31,849 bases of DNA from Firmicutes bacterium UBA5454 (lineage in GTDB: Bacteria > Bacillota > Clostridia > Caldicoprobacterales > DTU083). Under the pieces are notes generated by a model that was not told the DNA's origin, searched no databases, and worked only from the letters and a program-made list of their open reading frames with translations. The stretch spans positions 29,847-61,695 of the forward strand of contig DIQU01000061.1 of assembly GCA_002426555.1 (NCBI GenBank), in the 5' to 3' direction. Both the position numbers and the translations under genes were made by a program. Below, in pieces: positions 1 to 8,778 of this stretch (within the stretch, counting starts at the first letter, position 1; each line of letters opens with the position of its first letter).

Positions 1-2
1 CG

Positions 3-611
3 TTGAAAAAAGTATGTGCCGGTGATGGAGACGATGCTTTTGATTTAGCACAAGAGGGCAAGTTCTTTAAAGGTCTACCGTATTTTGAAAAATACAAATG
101 TGAAGAGTACTTGCAAGAACATGAGCTGGAAAAAGGTGAAATTACTCCGCAGCAATTGCTCGATGAAATGATAGCTGAGAGGAAAAAGAATAAAAAGCAG
201 GGGCAAACGGAGGGCACATGGTTTGCTCGTGAGCCATTCGACTATTATGAAGAACTACGGGATCAGTTGATGGATATGATACCGGATTTTCACATGAGGC
301 TGAAAGTTAATCCGAAGAATAATCAAGTAGTCTTTGCTGCGGATGTCCATTCCGTCTTTGATATTTGTTGGTACACTCTTGCTCGTATGATTGTTGACTT
401 CGGCCCACCGGAGGAAGGCGGCCAAACAAGAGAACTGAACGAAGGTGCGCTCATTACCTGTCTGCACTGCGCAGAAGCTTTCATTCGTGACAATAACCGC
501 CAGATTTACTGTAAAAAGGTCGAGTGCCAAAGGGCACATAACGCTGCAAGGCAACGAAAATATCGCGCTAATAAAAAGTTATCAGAGACAAGGGCTAAGA
601 ATAATGGATAA
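3..611 (+). CDS. Zinc-finger protein, C-terminal part (5' end probably outside window)
   Basis: The frame is open to the left window edge and the first possible start (TTG at 3) has no visible ribosome binding site, so this is probably the C-terminal 200 or so residues of a longer protein. The readable part ends in a compact zinc-binding pattern, C-x2-C-x12-C-x4-C (CLHC at about residues 152-155, then YC and EC), followed by a basic tail rich in Arg and Lys. This layout resembles CGNR-type or DUF6076-like treble-clef fingers found at the C-terminus of small bacterial proteins, which are thought to bind nucleic acid. That family link is from memory and uncertain. The middle part is acidic and shows no catalytic motif I recognise. 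A strong hairpin terminator follows the stop by a few bases, so the gene is probably not part of the defence operons downstream. Function unknown. Confidence 0.6.
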   Translation: MKKVCAGDGDDAFDLAQEGKFFKGLPYFEKYKCEEYLQEHELEKGEITPQQLLDEMIAERKKNKKQGQTEGTWFAREPFDYYEELRDQLMDMIPDFHMRLKVNPKNNQVVFAADVHSVFDICWYTLARMIVDFGPPEEGGQTRELNEGALITCLHCAEAFIRDNNRQIYCKKVECQRAHNAARQRKYRANKKLSETRAKNNG

Positions 612-615
612 AAAT

Positions 616-658
616 AGGCCTCGTTGCCATCGCTCAAACGAGCATGGTAATGAGGTCT
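616..658 (+). terminator. Long hairpin terminator after the zinc-finger gene
   Basis: The left arm (617-630, GGCCTCGTTGCCAT, then GCTC 632-635) pairs with GAGC (640-643) and ATGGTAATGAGGTC (644-657) around an AAAC loop. There is one bulged C at 631 and a few G.T wobbles. The stem is about 18 pairs. An A-rich run precedes it and TTTGATTAT follows. It starts five bases after the TAA at 609-611, the expected place for an intrinsic terminator. The T tract is short, so efficiency is uncertain. Confidence 0.7.
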
Positions 659-774
659 TTGATTATCGACATATACAACATCAAAAAAGCACACTCCCAA
701 TCATAATGCAGGTGAAATTAATATGAGGGACAGACATAGGGTGAGAGACAATCACAGAAATATGTGAAATAATA

Positions 775-803
775 TTGGAAAAATGAGTAATCCGTAGTAT
801 AAT
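775..803 (+). promoter_or_regulatory. Sigma-A-type promoter for the Cro/C1 regulator
   Basis: TTGGAA (775-780, 4 of 6 matches to the -35 consensus) and a perfect TATAAT (798-803) are separated by exactly 17 bases. Transcription would begin near 810, leaving a short leader before the GTGGAGG ribosome binding site (821-827) and the ATG at 835. The upstream gene is closed by a hairpin terminator, which fits a fresh start of transcription here. The rest of 659-774 is A+T-rich and I see nothing else in it. Confidence 0.65.
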
Positions 804-834
804 TAAACATATGATTGCTTGTGGAGGTTAGTAT

Positions 835-1071
835 ATGGCAATTTCATACAACAGACTATGGAAACTTCTGGTCGATAAAAAGATGAGTAAGTCTGATCTC
901 CGTAAGGCTGTCGAGATGTCTCCGCAGACACTTACAAAAATGCGTCGTGATGAGCCTGTTACGCTTTCGACGCTCGAAAGAATATGCCGGGTGCTAAATT
1001 CCGACTTTGGCGACATTGTGCAGTACATTCCCGATGAAAGTACTGAAAGCAGCAAGAGCATCACACGCTAA
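835..1071 (+). CDS. Small Cro/C1-type (XRE) helix-turn-helix regulator
   Basis: This 78-residue protein is essentially one DNA-binding domain. Residues 5-20 form the first helix, and SKSDLRKAVEMSPQTLTKMR (about 19-38) holds the helix-turn-helix. It is followed by TLSTLERICRVLNSDFGDIV, the typical final helices of the short HTH_26-like Cro/C1 group. The ATG has a strong GTGGAGG site seven bases upstream and a near-consensus promoter. Stand-alone regulators of this size often sit at the head of restriction-modification and other defence operons, where they delay or limit expression of the effector genes. Here the protein lies directly before the SNF2/methyltransferase operon. I infer that it represses that operon, itself, or both. 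A 13-base palindrome at 1119-1131 is a candidate operator. No sensor or protease domain is present. Confidence 0.85.
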   Translation: MAISYNRLWKLLVDKKMSKSDLRKAVEMSPQTLTKMRRDEPVTLSTLERICRVLNSDFGDIVQYIPDESTESSKSITR

Positions 1072-1099
1072 AGTCCGTTTTTAGGGACAGTAGATTATT

Positions 1100-1131
1100 T
1101 ATACTTGTACTTAATGTGGCGCATTATGCGC
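1100..1131 (+). promoter_or_regulatory. Candidate operon promoter (-10) with palindromic operator
   Basis: A TATACT hexamer (1100-1105, 5 of 6 matches to TATAAT) lies in the gap between the regulator and the helicase gene. Only a weak -35-like TTTTAG is seen 16 bases upstream (1078-1083). Just downstream of the predicted start is a perfect inverted repeat, GCGCAT-T-ATGCGC (1119-1131). A repeat placed at about +7 to +20 could be a repressor operator that blocks the defence operon. I did not find the same palindrome near the regulator's own promoter, so the link to the regulator is inference only. Confidence 0.4.
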
Positions 1132-1171
1132 ATTTATGCTGAGTACAGGTAGGGAGAGGGTAATTATCGGT

Positions 1172-3988
1172 ATGGTAGATTATGCACCTGGTATGAGAGC
1201 CATCATCCGTGATGAGGAATGGATGGTCAAAAAAATAGAGACAAACAATCTCGGTAACAAGGCGCTTCACTGTGTAGGTATTTCAACACTTGTCAAAGAT
1301 AAGGAAGCAATATTTCTTACAGACCTGGAGCAAATCACACTGGTGAACCCGGCAGAGATTATGCTGATTCCGGATTCTTCACCTTTTTTCAGAAGAACAC
1401 AACTTTATCTGGAGAGTCAGTGGCGTCAGAAGATTCCAACTGATGCAGATTTACATATAGGAGATAAGGCAGCAATGGATTTAATGCCTTATCAGCTAGA
1501 ACCTGCTCAAATTTCACTGCGCAGACCGCGTCAGCGTATCCTTATTGCCGATACGGTTGGCCTTGGGAAAACCCTGGAAGCCGGTATTCTCATGTCAGAA
1601 CTGATAATTCGTGGAAAAGGAAAACGCATTCTGGTCGTTACCGTTAAGAGTATGATGACGCAGTTCCAAAAGGAAATGTGGAACCGATTCACCATCCCTT
1701 TGGTTCGCCTTGACTCCAAAAAGATACACGATATAAGAGCTAAACTGCCTTCGAATTATAACCCGTTCTTTTATTACGATAAAACCATAGTCTCTATTGA
1801 TACGTTGAAACGCGATGTTGAATATCGTACACACATTGAAAATGCTTATTGGGATATTATTGTCATCGATGAAGCACAGAATGTAGCAGAGCGCGGCTTT
1901 CACCAGGCGCAGCGTGCGAGATTGGCGAAACTGCTGGCAGAACGGTCAGATACGATGATTATGCTTTCGGCTACACCACATGATGGGCGTGCCAGAAGTT
2001 TTGCTTCTCTTATGAATATGCTTGACCCCACAGCCATTGCAAATCCCGACGAGTACACAAAAGATGATATAAAGGGCCTTTGCGTCCGTAGATTCAAAAA
2101 GGATGTCAAGGATCAGGTCAGCGGATCTTTCCTTGAGAGAAGAATTGAACTGGAACGCTGTCATGCATCTGCGCGCGAAGAATACGCATTCGATATTTTT
2201 GCAGAAATGCAGTTGCAAATGGATCTCGGAAAAACTAGGGGCGTCGGTCAGCTTTTTAAGACAAGCCTTGAAAAGTCCTTATTCTCAAGCCCTGCCGCCT
2301 GCATTAAGAGCATTGATGCCAGGCTTTCAAAACTGCGTAAAAAATACACCGATAATGAAATAAAAGATATTAGCTCCTTGGAAAACCTGCGAGAAGCTCT
2401 TGTTAAAATCAAACCTACAGACTTCTCTCGTTATCAACAGCTTCTTCATTTATTGCATAGTAAGGAATACGGATGGACCGGTGCTACTGATGACCGAATT
2501 GTTATCTTTACTGAACGCATTGAGACCATGAAATATCTGGCGGAGCATCTCCGAACTGATCTCGGCTTAAAGAGCAATGCTGTTCAGGATATCTCCGGTG
2601 CCATGAGTGATGCCGAACAGCAAGAGATTGTAGAAAACTTTGGTCGTGAAGAATCGTCTATACGCATTCTGGTTGCCTCAGATGTTGCTTCCGAAGGTTT
2701 GAACCTGCACTATCTGAGCCACAGGATGATTCATTTTGATATCCCTTGGTCATTAATGGTTTTCCAGCAAAGAAACGGTCGTATTGACCGATACGGTCAG
2801 AAGCAGCGACCGGATATCCGATATATGTTGATTGAGAGCGAAAACAAGCGTATCAAAGGTGATATGCGAATCATCGAGATTTTGATAACCAAGGAAGAAC
2901 AGGCACTGAAAAATATCGGCGACCCTGCTTTGTTGCTTGGTAAGTTTTCCATTGAAGAAGAAGAATTGGTTGTTTCTGATGCAATTGAAGGAGGTTCAGA
3001 TGCAAGCGCATTTGAATCCATCTTTGACAGTGGCGAAGAGGAGTTCAATCCCTTTGAGGCTCTTATGGCTGCCGCAGCTGCAGATTCTGCTCCGGTACAG
3101 GTGAAAACTGAGGATACGCTTTATTCCGACATTGCTTATCTTTACAACGCAATGAACTACCTTAATCAAACCGAAAGCCATCCGGTATCCAAGATGGAAA
3201 CGGTGTCCGGGCTTGAAATTAGCATACCTCCCGATATGCGCCGCAGACTGAATGCATTGATTCCGGAAGAAGCAATGCCTGCCGGCGATTATTTGCGACT
3301 CAGCGATGATAAGGAGTTCTGCATGGGTGAAATGAGGCGTAGCATGCAGAACAATATGGCGGAGACTGCATGGCCAAAAACCCAGTATCTTTGGAAGCTG
3401 CACCCTATCTTTTCCTGGGTCAACGATAAGTCCGGGTTGCTATTTGGTCGTAGCGAAGCGCCAATTATTGGCCTGCCGGATAAGATGAAGCCCAATGAGC
3501 TTATATATATTGTAGCCGGCAGCATTCCGAATCGGAAGTCCACACCATTGGTTGATGAATGGTTTGGCCTTGGCTATGAAAATGGTCGCTTTACAGAAGC
3601 TTATTCGATGAACGAGGTAATTCGGAAAACAGGGATAAGTAGAATGAACATCCCGAATACGGACAGCATTTCTGCTGCTGCAATTGATAAAGCTAATGCT
3701 CTTCTACCAGATGTAGTTGAGCACGCAAAGGAATATCTCGGTGGATTCTACCAAGAGTATCAAGACCGTATGAATCCGCTGATTGACGAGGAAATTGATA
3801 AACTTGCCGCTCTTGAGGAAAAGCATAGGGATTATCAGTTGTCTTTGTTTGAAAGTGAGCGGAAACGTGGTGAACAAGAGCGCAAGGTGAATGAATTATT
3901 TGACAAATTCACCTCTTGGGTAACGGATACATTGACCATACAGGACAATCCGTATATTCGAATTATCGCTGTATTGAAGGGGGTATAA
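1172..3988 (+). CDS. drmD: SNF2-family helicase, DrmD-like
   Basis: About 938 residues. The N-terminal half is an SNF2-type ATPase: motif I DTVGLGKT at about 127-134, a DEAQ box at 233-236, and motif III LSATPHDGR shortly after. The second lobe carries ASDVASEGLNL and the motif VI QQRNGRIDRYGQ at about 532-543. These identify a superfamily 2 DNA translocase/helicase of the kind found as DrmD in class 1 DISARM. The C-terminal 350 residues have no motif I recognise. An ATG at 1136 is in frame but has no ribosome binding site. AGGGAGAGGG (1151-1160) precedes the ATG at 1172, and the protein then begins MVDYAPGMRAIIRDEEW, so I prefer 1172. The methyltransferase gene starts two bases after its stop, so the two are co-transcribed. 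The drmD name rests on family features plus this order. Related SNF2 proteins in other defence systems are possible. Confidence 0.8.
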   Translation: MVDYAPGMRAIIRDEEWMVKKIETNNLGNKALHCVGISTLVKDKEAIFLTDLEQITLVNPAEIMLIPDSSPFFRRTQLYLESQWRQKIPTDADLHIGDKAAMDLMPYQLEPAQISLRRPRQRILIADTVGLGKTLEAGILMSELIIRGKGKRILVVTVKSMMTQFQKEMWNRFTIPLVRLDSKKIHDIRAKLPSNYNPFFYYDKTIVSIDTLKRDVEYRTHIENAYWDIIVIDEAQNVAERGFHQAQRARLAKLLAERSDTMIMLSATPHDGRARSFASLMNMLDPTAIANPDEYTKDDIKGLCVRRFKKDVKDQVSGSFLERRIELERCHASAREEYAFDIFAEMQLQMDLGKTRGVGQLFKTSLEKSLFSSPAACIKSIDARLSKLRKKYTDNEIKDISSLENLREALVKIKPTDFSRYQQLLHLLHSKEYGWTGATDDRIVIFTERIETMKYLAEHLRTDLGLKSNAVQDISGAMSDAEQQEIVENFGREESSIRILVASDVASEGLNLHYLSHRMIHFDIPWSLMVFQQRNGRIDRYGQKQRPDIRYMLIESENKRIKGDMRIIEILITKEEQALKNIGDPALLLGKFSIEEEELVVSDAIEGGSDASAFESIFDSGEEEFNPFEALMAAAAADSAPVQVKTEDTLYSDIAYLYNAMNYLNQTESHPVSKMETVSGLEISIPPDMRRRLNALIPEEAMPAGDYLRLSDDKEFCMGEMRRSMQNNMAETAWPKTQYLWKLHPIFSWVNDKSGLLFGRSEAPIIGLPDKMKPNELIYIVAGSIPNRKSTPLVDEWFGLGYENGRFTEAYSMNEVIRKTGISRMNIPNTDSISAAAIDKANALLPDVVEHAKEYLGGFYQEYQDRMNPLIDEEIDKLAALEEKHRDYQLSLFESERKRGEQERKVNELFDKFTSWVTDTLTIQDNPYIRIIAVLKGV

Positions 3989-3990
3989 GG

Positions 3991-6900
3991 ATGAGTATGG
4001 ACTTAACTGGAATCACCAATCAAAACGAGTATTATACAAACCATTACTTTTCATCCATCTTTGAGGAAAATGCCTCTGCAACGATTTCTGCGTGGAGAGC
4101 TGCAGCAAAGGAAAGCGAAGAAATAAGGACACCTTGGGCGCTACTGCGCGATGCAGCAAGACAGTATTATCCGCTGCATGATCGTCATTTACGTGCCAAA
4201 TTTGATACCCAGATTCTGGCGAATATCCGCTTACTTGCTGATACCTATCTGAAAGCACTCGGTTATCCTGATGCACAGCCAGAATGGATTGAAATCGACG
4301 ATACGCTGAAAGTTCCAGTCTACTTGGAAATCAAGAAAGCAAATGGTGCTCCTGCGTTATGGGTACTACTTGCCGCATCAGAAGACAAAGACGCCGGGGT
4401 TCTGAAAAAGTTTTGCTTCTTTACCGAGAATAACGGGGAAGAGAGCTCAAATCTTAGCTCACAAGCCACATTAACCACACTGGAGAATGAAGACCTGGCG
4501 ACAAAGATTCTGTTCGGTGCCGCCGAGCCTCCACGTTTTTTGATATTTATCGGCATGAATCAAATTGCCCTAATTGATCGGAATAAATGGAATGAAAAAC
4601 GCTATCTCCAGTTTGAACTGGAAGAAATCTTCAGCCGCCATGAAGAATCCACATTGCAGGCGATGGCCGTGCTTCTGCACCGAAACAGCCTGTGCCCGGA
4701 GGAAGGAGCGGCCCTGCTAGACGAATTGGATGCCAATTCCCAGAAGCACGCAGCCGGAGTATCGCAGGATTTGAAATACGCTCTGCGTGAGAGCATTGAA
4801 CTCCTTGGCAACGAAGTCCTTTATGATATGGCTCACAGACAGGGTCTCAATATTGACGTTAATGCTGTCGATGCCGGACAGCTGACCATGCAATGCCTGC
4901 GCTATATGTATCGAATGTTATTTGTCCTCTTTATCGAGTCTCGCCCGGAACTTGGCTACGCGCCCATCAAGGCACAGTCTTATATGTCCGGTTACTCCCT
5001 TGAGAGCCTTCGTGATATAGCCGATAACATTCGAGACGATGTGGACGAGGTTGGCAGCGGCTTTTATTTGCATGAAACCCTTTCCAAACTATATGACCTG
5101 ATTTATAACGGCTATCCGGAAACCGAAGAGGATATCCTGAAATACAGCAGCGAAGAAAGCCTTCACGATATGTTTGTTATCGCTCCTTTGAAGGCTCACA
5201 TCTTTGATCCGGAATATACAAAGATGATAACGGGTGCCAAGCTGCGCAACAGCGTTATGCTCCGCATTATCGATCTGATGAGCCTGACCCGAAGCAACGG
5301 TAGAAGAAACAGTCGGCGCGGTCGTATTTCCTATGCAAATCTCGGCATCAATCAGATGGGTTCTGTTTATGAAGCGTTGCTGTCCTACCGTGGTTTTATT
5401 GCCGAGCATACATTGTTTGAGGTAAAGCGAGCGGGGGACAGCTTTAATGAGTTGGATGTCGGTTATTTTGTTTCCGAAGGAGAACTGGATCAGTATACTG
5501 AGGACGAACGCGTTCGCTATGAAAAAGGTGAAAGCAAGGGCAAGCTGCGCCGTTACGAAAAAGGAACCTTTATTTACCGCCTGGCAGGTCGTGAACGTGA
5601 GAAGTCTGCTTCCTATTACACTCCGGAAGTGCTGACGAAATGCCTGGTAAAATATGCGCTGAAAGAACTGCTGGAAGGTAAAACCGCTGATGAGATTCTG
5701 AGACTCACGATTTGCGAACCTGCTATGGGAAGTGCTGCCTTCTTGAACGAAGCCATCAATCAGCTGGCTGAGGCTTATATTGACATGAAGCAGAAGGAAC
5801 TCGGTGAAGTCATCTCCTACGAAGACCGTTTCACCGAACTGCAAAAGATAAAAATGTTCATTGCTGATCGCAATGTTTATGGCATTGACTTAAACCCCGT
5901 GGCTGTCGAATTGGCAGAGGTATCTTTATGGCTGAATACCATTTTCGGTGGGGACTTTGTTCCGTGGTTTGGTACACAGCTTGTTTGCGGCAACTCTCTT
6001 ATCGGTGCTCGGCGGCAGTGCTACCGTATAGAGAACCTGACAGCTACTTCCAAGGGAATGCGCTGGTACGAAAACGCACCTGATCGCGTACAGCTTGGTA
6101 CAAAACGCCAGGTTCGGAAACAAGTCTACCATTTTCTACTAGGTGATACTGGTATGGCAAGCTATTCCGACAAGGTTATAAAGTCTCTTGAGCCAGACAA
6201 CATCAATTATATGAAGCAGTGGAACAAGAAATTTAATACTCCATATGACAATGAAGATATTGTTACCTTACTGCGTCTTTCTGCTGCTATTGACGATCTG
6301 TGGGAGGCGCAGGTTAAACTCCGTAAAGAGGTGAATTTAAAGACCAAAGATTCATTGTCCGTCTACGGTCATGAGGATAACAGCACTGATTCTCATACTA
6401 GCATACGCCAGAAGGATAGGATTTTAAGAGAACTTTATAAATCTGAACACATGAAGAACGCCGGTCCATATGCACGCCTTAAGTTTGCAATGGACTATTG
6501 GTGTGCCATGTGGTTCTGGCCGATTGACAAGGCGGATTTGTTGCCGACACGCAGCGAGTTCTTCTTTGATATGTCCCTCATTTTGGAAGGCACGATGGCT
6601 TCCGTCAATGTCCGTAATGATGTTAAAGACGGTCAGTTGTTTATGTTCCCGACGGATATGGAGCAGATGGCTATGGATATTATCGACACCTATGGCACTG
6701 AAACTGTGGTTGATATCCCAGCGCTTCGTGCGTCTAACCCACGCCTCAACTTGGCTTATGAAATTGCGGAGCAGAACCACTTTATGCATTGGGAATTGGA
6801 GTTTGCTGATTTGTTTGCTGAACATGGTGGTTTTGATTTGATTATTGGGAATCCGCCGTGGATAAGACTTGAATGGAACGAACAATCTGTACTTTCAGAC

Positions 6901-8733
6901 AAACAGCCGATGTTTGCAGTAAAGAATTTAAGCGCAACACAAACTACTCATCATCGCAGTGAGACTTTGGAAAATACGGAAACAAAGGCTTTATACTTCT
7001 CAGAATATGAATCAATGGCCGGGCAGCAGGATTTTCTGAATGCCATTCAGAATTATGCTGCTTTGAAGGGTCAGCAAGCAAATATGTTTAAGTGCTTTTT
7101 GCCACAGTCTTGGATGTTTAATGGGAAATCAGGCATCAGTGCTTTTCTGCATCCAGATGGTGTGTATGATGATCCGAAGGGCGGCACTCTCAGAGAAATA
7201 CTATATCCGAGGCTTCGTAAACATTTTCAATTCCAAAATGAGAGGAAACTTTTCCCGGAGGTTGCAAACCGAGCGATTTTTTCATTGAATATATATTGTA
7301 ACGAGATTCAACCCGGATTTGACTCAATATCCAACCTGTTTGAGGTGCACACAATTGATGAGTGCTTCGATCGTAGCACCGACTTAGGTCCTGTCGGTGG
7401 AATTAAAGTTGGGAACGAATGGAACACTGATGGACACCCAGATAGGGTAATTCATATTGGGGTAACTGAACTCAAGCTTTTTGCAAGGCTTTTTGATGAT
7501 AGTGAAGAATGGAGATCTGCTCGATTACCAGTATTACATGCTCGTCAGATGGTTGAAGTATTAGCGCGTTTGGCAGAAAGCAAGACCATAAAAAAAGCAA
7601 ATTATGAATTGTGCATGGCTAGAATATGGGACGAAACTGGTTCTCAGAATGATGGTTCGATTATTCATAGGGAACACTTCCCTGTCTCACCGATTGATAT
7701 GGTTTATTCTGGTCCACTTATTGGAGTCGCAAATCCGTTGTTCCAGATTGCACAAAGAGAATGCAATACACATAGAGCTTACGACAGTCTAGATTTGCTA
7801 AATATACCGAAGGATTATTTACAAAGATGCAAGTATGCACCCAACTGTACACACGAAGAATTTGTCAGACGCCAACCAAAAACACCATGGGGTGTTAAGA
7901 GTACGGAAGATTACAGGATCGCTCTGCGTAATATGTTCAATCAGAGTGGCGAGAGAACATTGATTCCAGCCATTGTTCCAAAAGGTGCTACGCATATTCA
8001 CCCTGTATTTGGGATCACTTCACACAACGAAAAGCTTCTTGCAACTATTGCGGGATCTATGGCATCTATTGTTTGTGATTTTTATGTTAAAATTTCGGGA
8101 AAGGCTTCCTGCGGAATAGACTTGGTCAGCAGTTTCTTTCTCTTAGATTACACAAAAAACAAAAGGCTTAGGCTTTTGAGCTTGATGCTTAATTGCCTAA
8201 GCGTATATTATTCAGAATTGTGGGGCAGTTGCTTCGATGATGAATTTAAAGATCAAAGGTGGGCTAAATCAGATTACCGCCTTAGTTCAAAAAGGTTTAC
8301 GGAATTGACTGATAAGTGGACGTGGGATACTCCACTACGTACTGATTACGAACGTCGTCAGGCATTAATTGAAATTGATGTCCTAACTGCTATGGCTCTT
8401 GGTATGACACTTGACCAACTGAAAACAATTTATCGTATTCAATTTCCTGTTCTTCAACAGTATGAATCTGATACTTGGTATGATGCCAATGGTCGCATTG
8501 CTTTCACAAATAACCGCAGTTTAACAAGCATAGGGGTGGAGCGTGCTCGGTTTGAAAGCGAGATGTTAGATGCGTCTTACGGTCAAAAATTCTATCGCAC
8601 CATCATCGACGATACGATGCCCAGTGGCTCTGTAGAACGCACCATTGAATATGTTGCCCCCTTCGACCGCTGCGACCGTGAACAGGACTATGAAACTGCA
8701 TGGAAATTCTTTGAGGAGAAATACGAGGAATAA
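3991..8733 (+). CDS. drmMI: Large N6-adenine DNA methyltransferase, DrmMI/PglX-like
   Basis: 1580 residues, far larger than a simple methylase. The SAM-binding part has YYTPE (about 542-546), motif I CEPAMGSAAF (575-584) and YGIDLNP (about 630-636). The catalytic motif IV NPPW sits at 954-957, so some 370 residues, largely helical in appearance, are inserted between cofactor and catalytic motifs. This is the gamma-class N6-adenine layout seen in Eco57I-like, PglX and DrmMI enzymes. The region after NPPW probably holds the target recognition domain. No nuclease motif was seen, so it likely marks self DNA. The ATG at 3991 follows GAAGGGGG (3976-3983) with seven bases spacing and is preferred over in-frame starts inside the helicase gene. 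Hand counts show the stretch 7441-8220 is more A+T-rich than the 5' half, which may reflect exchange of specificity regions. PglX of BREX is the main alternative, but no other BREX gene is present. Confidence 0.85.
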   Translation: MSMDLTGITNQNEYYTNHYFSSIFEENASATISAWRAAAKESEEIRTPWALLRDAARQYYPLHDRHLRAKFDTQILANIRLLADTYLKALGYPDAQPEWIEIDDTLKVPVYLEIKKANGAPALWVLLAASEDKDAGVLKKFCFFTENNGEESSNLSSQATLTTLENEDLATKILFGAAEPPRFLIFIGMNQIALIDRNKWNEKRYLQFELEEIFSRHEESTLQAMAVLLHRNSLCPEEGAALLDELDANSQKHAAGVSQDLKYALRESIELLGNEVLYDMAHRQGLNIDVNAVDAGQLTMQCLRYMYRMLFVLFIESRPELGYAPIKAQSYMSGYSLESLRDIADNIRDDVDEVGSGFYLHETLSKLYDLIYNGYPETEEDILKYSSEESLHDMFVIAPLKAHIFDPEYTKMITGAKLRNSVMLRIIDLMSLTRSNGRRNSRRGRISYANLGINQMGSVYEALLSYRGFIAEHTLFEVKRAGDSFNELDVGYFVSEGELDQYTEDERVRYEKGESKGKLRRYEKGTFIYRLAGREREKSASYYTPEVLTKCLVKYALKELLEGKTADEILRLTICEPAMGSAAFLNEAINQLAEAYIDMKQKELGEVISYEDRFTELQKIKMFIADRNVYGIDLNPVAVELAEVSLWLNTIFGGDFVPWFGTQLVCGNSLIGARRQCYRIENLTATSKGMRWYENAPDRVQLGTKRQVRKQVYHFLLGDTGMASYSDKVIKSLEPDNINYMKQWNKKFNTPYDNEDIVTLLRLSAAIDDLWEAQVKLRKEVNLKTKDSLSVYGHEDNSTDSHTSIRQKDRILRELYKSEHMKNAGPYARLKFAMDYWCAMWFWPIDKADLLPTRSEFFFDMSLILEGTMASVNVRNDVKDGQLFMFPTDMEQMAMDIIDTYGTETVVDIPALRASNPRLNLAYEIAEQNHFMHWELEFADLFAEHGGFDLIIGNPPWIRLEWNEQSVLSDKQPMFAVKNLSATQTTHHRSETLENTETKALYFSEYESMAGQQDFLNAIQNYAALKGQQANMFKCFLPQSWMFNGKSGISAFLHPDGVYDDPKGGTLREILYPRLRKHFQFQNERKLFPEVANRAIFSLNIYCNEIQPGFDSISNLFEVHTIDECFDRSTDLGPVGGIKVGNEWNTDGHPDRVIHIGVTELKLFARLFDDSEEWRSARLPVLHARQMVEVLARLAESKTIKKANYELCMARIWDETGSQNDGSIIHREHFPVSPIDMVYSGPLIGVANPLFQIAQRECNTHRAYDSLDLLNIPKDYLQRCKYAPNCTHEEFVRRQPKTPWGVKSTEDYRIALRNMFNQSGERTLIPAIVPKGATHIHPVFGITSHNEKLLATIAGSMASIVCDFYVKISGKASCGIDLVSSFFLLDYTKNKRLRLLSLMLNCLSVYYSELWGSCFDDEFKDQRWAKSDYRLSSKRFTELTDKWTWDTPLRTDYERRQALIEIDVLTAMALGMTLDQLKTIYRIQFPVLQQYESDTWYDANGRIAFTNNRSLTSIGVERARFESEMLDASYGQKFYRTIIDDTMPSGSVERTIEYVAPFDRCDREQDYETAWKFFEEKYEE

Positions 8734-8778
8734 CATCGCTCGGTTTGAGACAATTCACTTGTAAAAGGAGGATAATCC

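Noticed and set aside
723..767. 14-codon Arg-rich frame after an AGGTGA site
   Set aside because: It is too short to separate from chance, and it lies upstream of the predicted transcription start of the regulator.
1550..1573. DTVGLGKT in place of the usual DEVGLGKT in the first SNF2 helicase
   Set aside because: The lysine and threonine that bind ATP are kept, and variation at the second residue is ordinary in this helicase group. I do not take it as loss of activity.
5089..5844. 251-residue open frame on the minus strand
   Set aside because: It lies inside the methyltransferase gene, antisense to conserved motifs (including CEPAMGSAAF). It has no ribosome binding site and shows no recognisable domain, so it is a shadow.
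3991..8733. Assignment of the methyltransferase to a BREX system as PglX
   Set aside because: No BrxA, BrxB, BrxC, PglZ or BrxL-like gene is present in the window, while an SNF2 gene directly upstream fits DISARM order.
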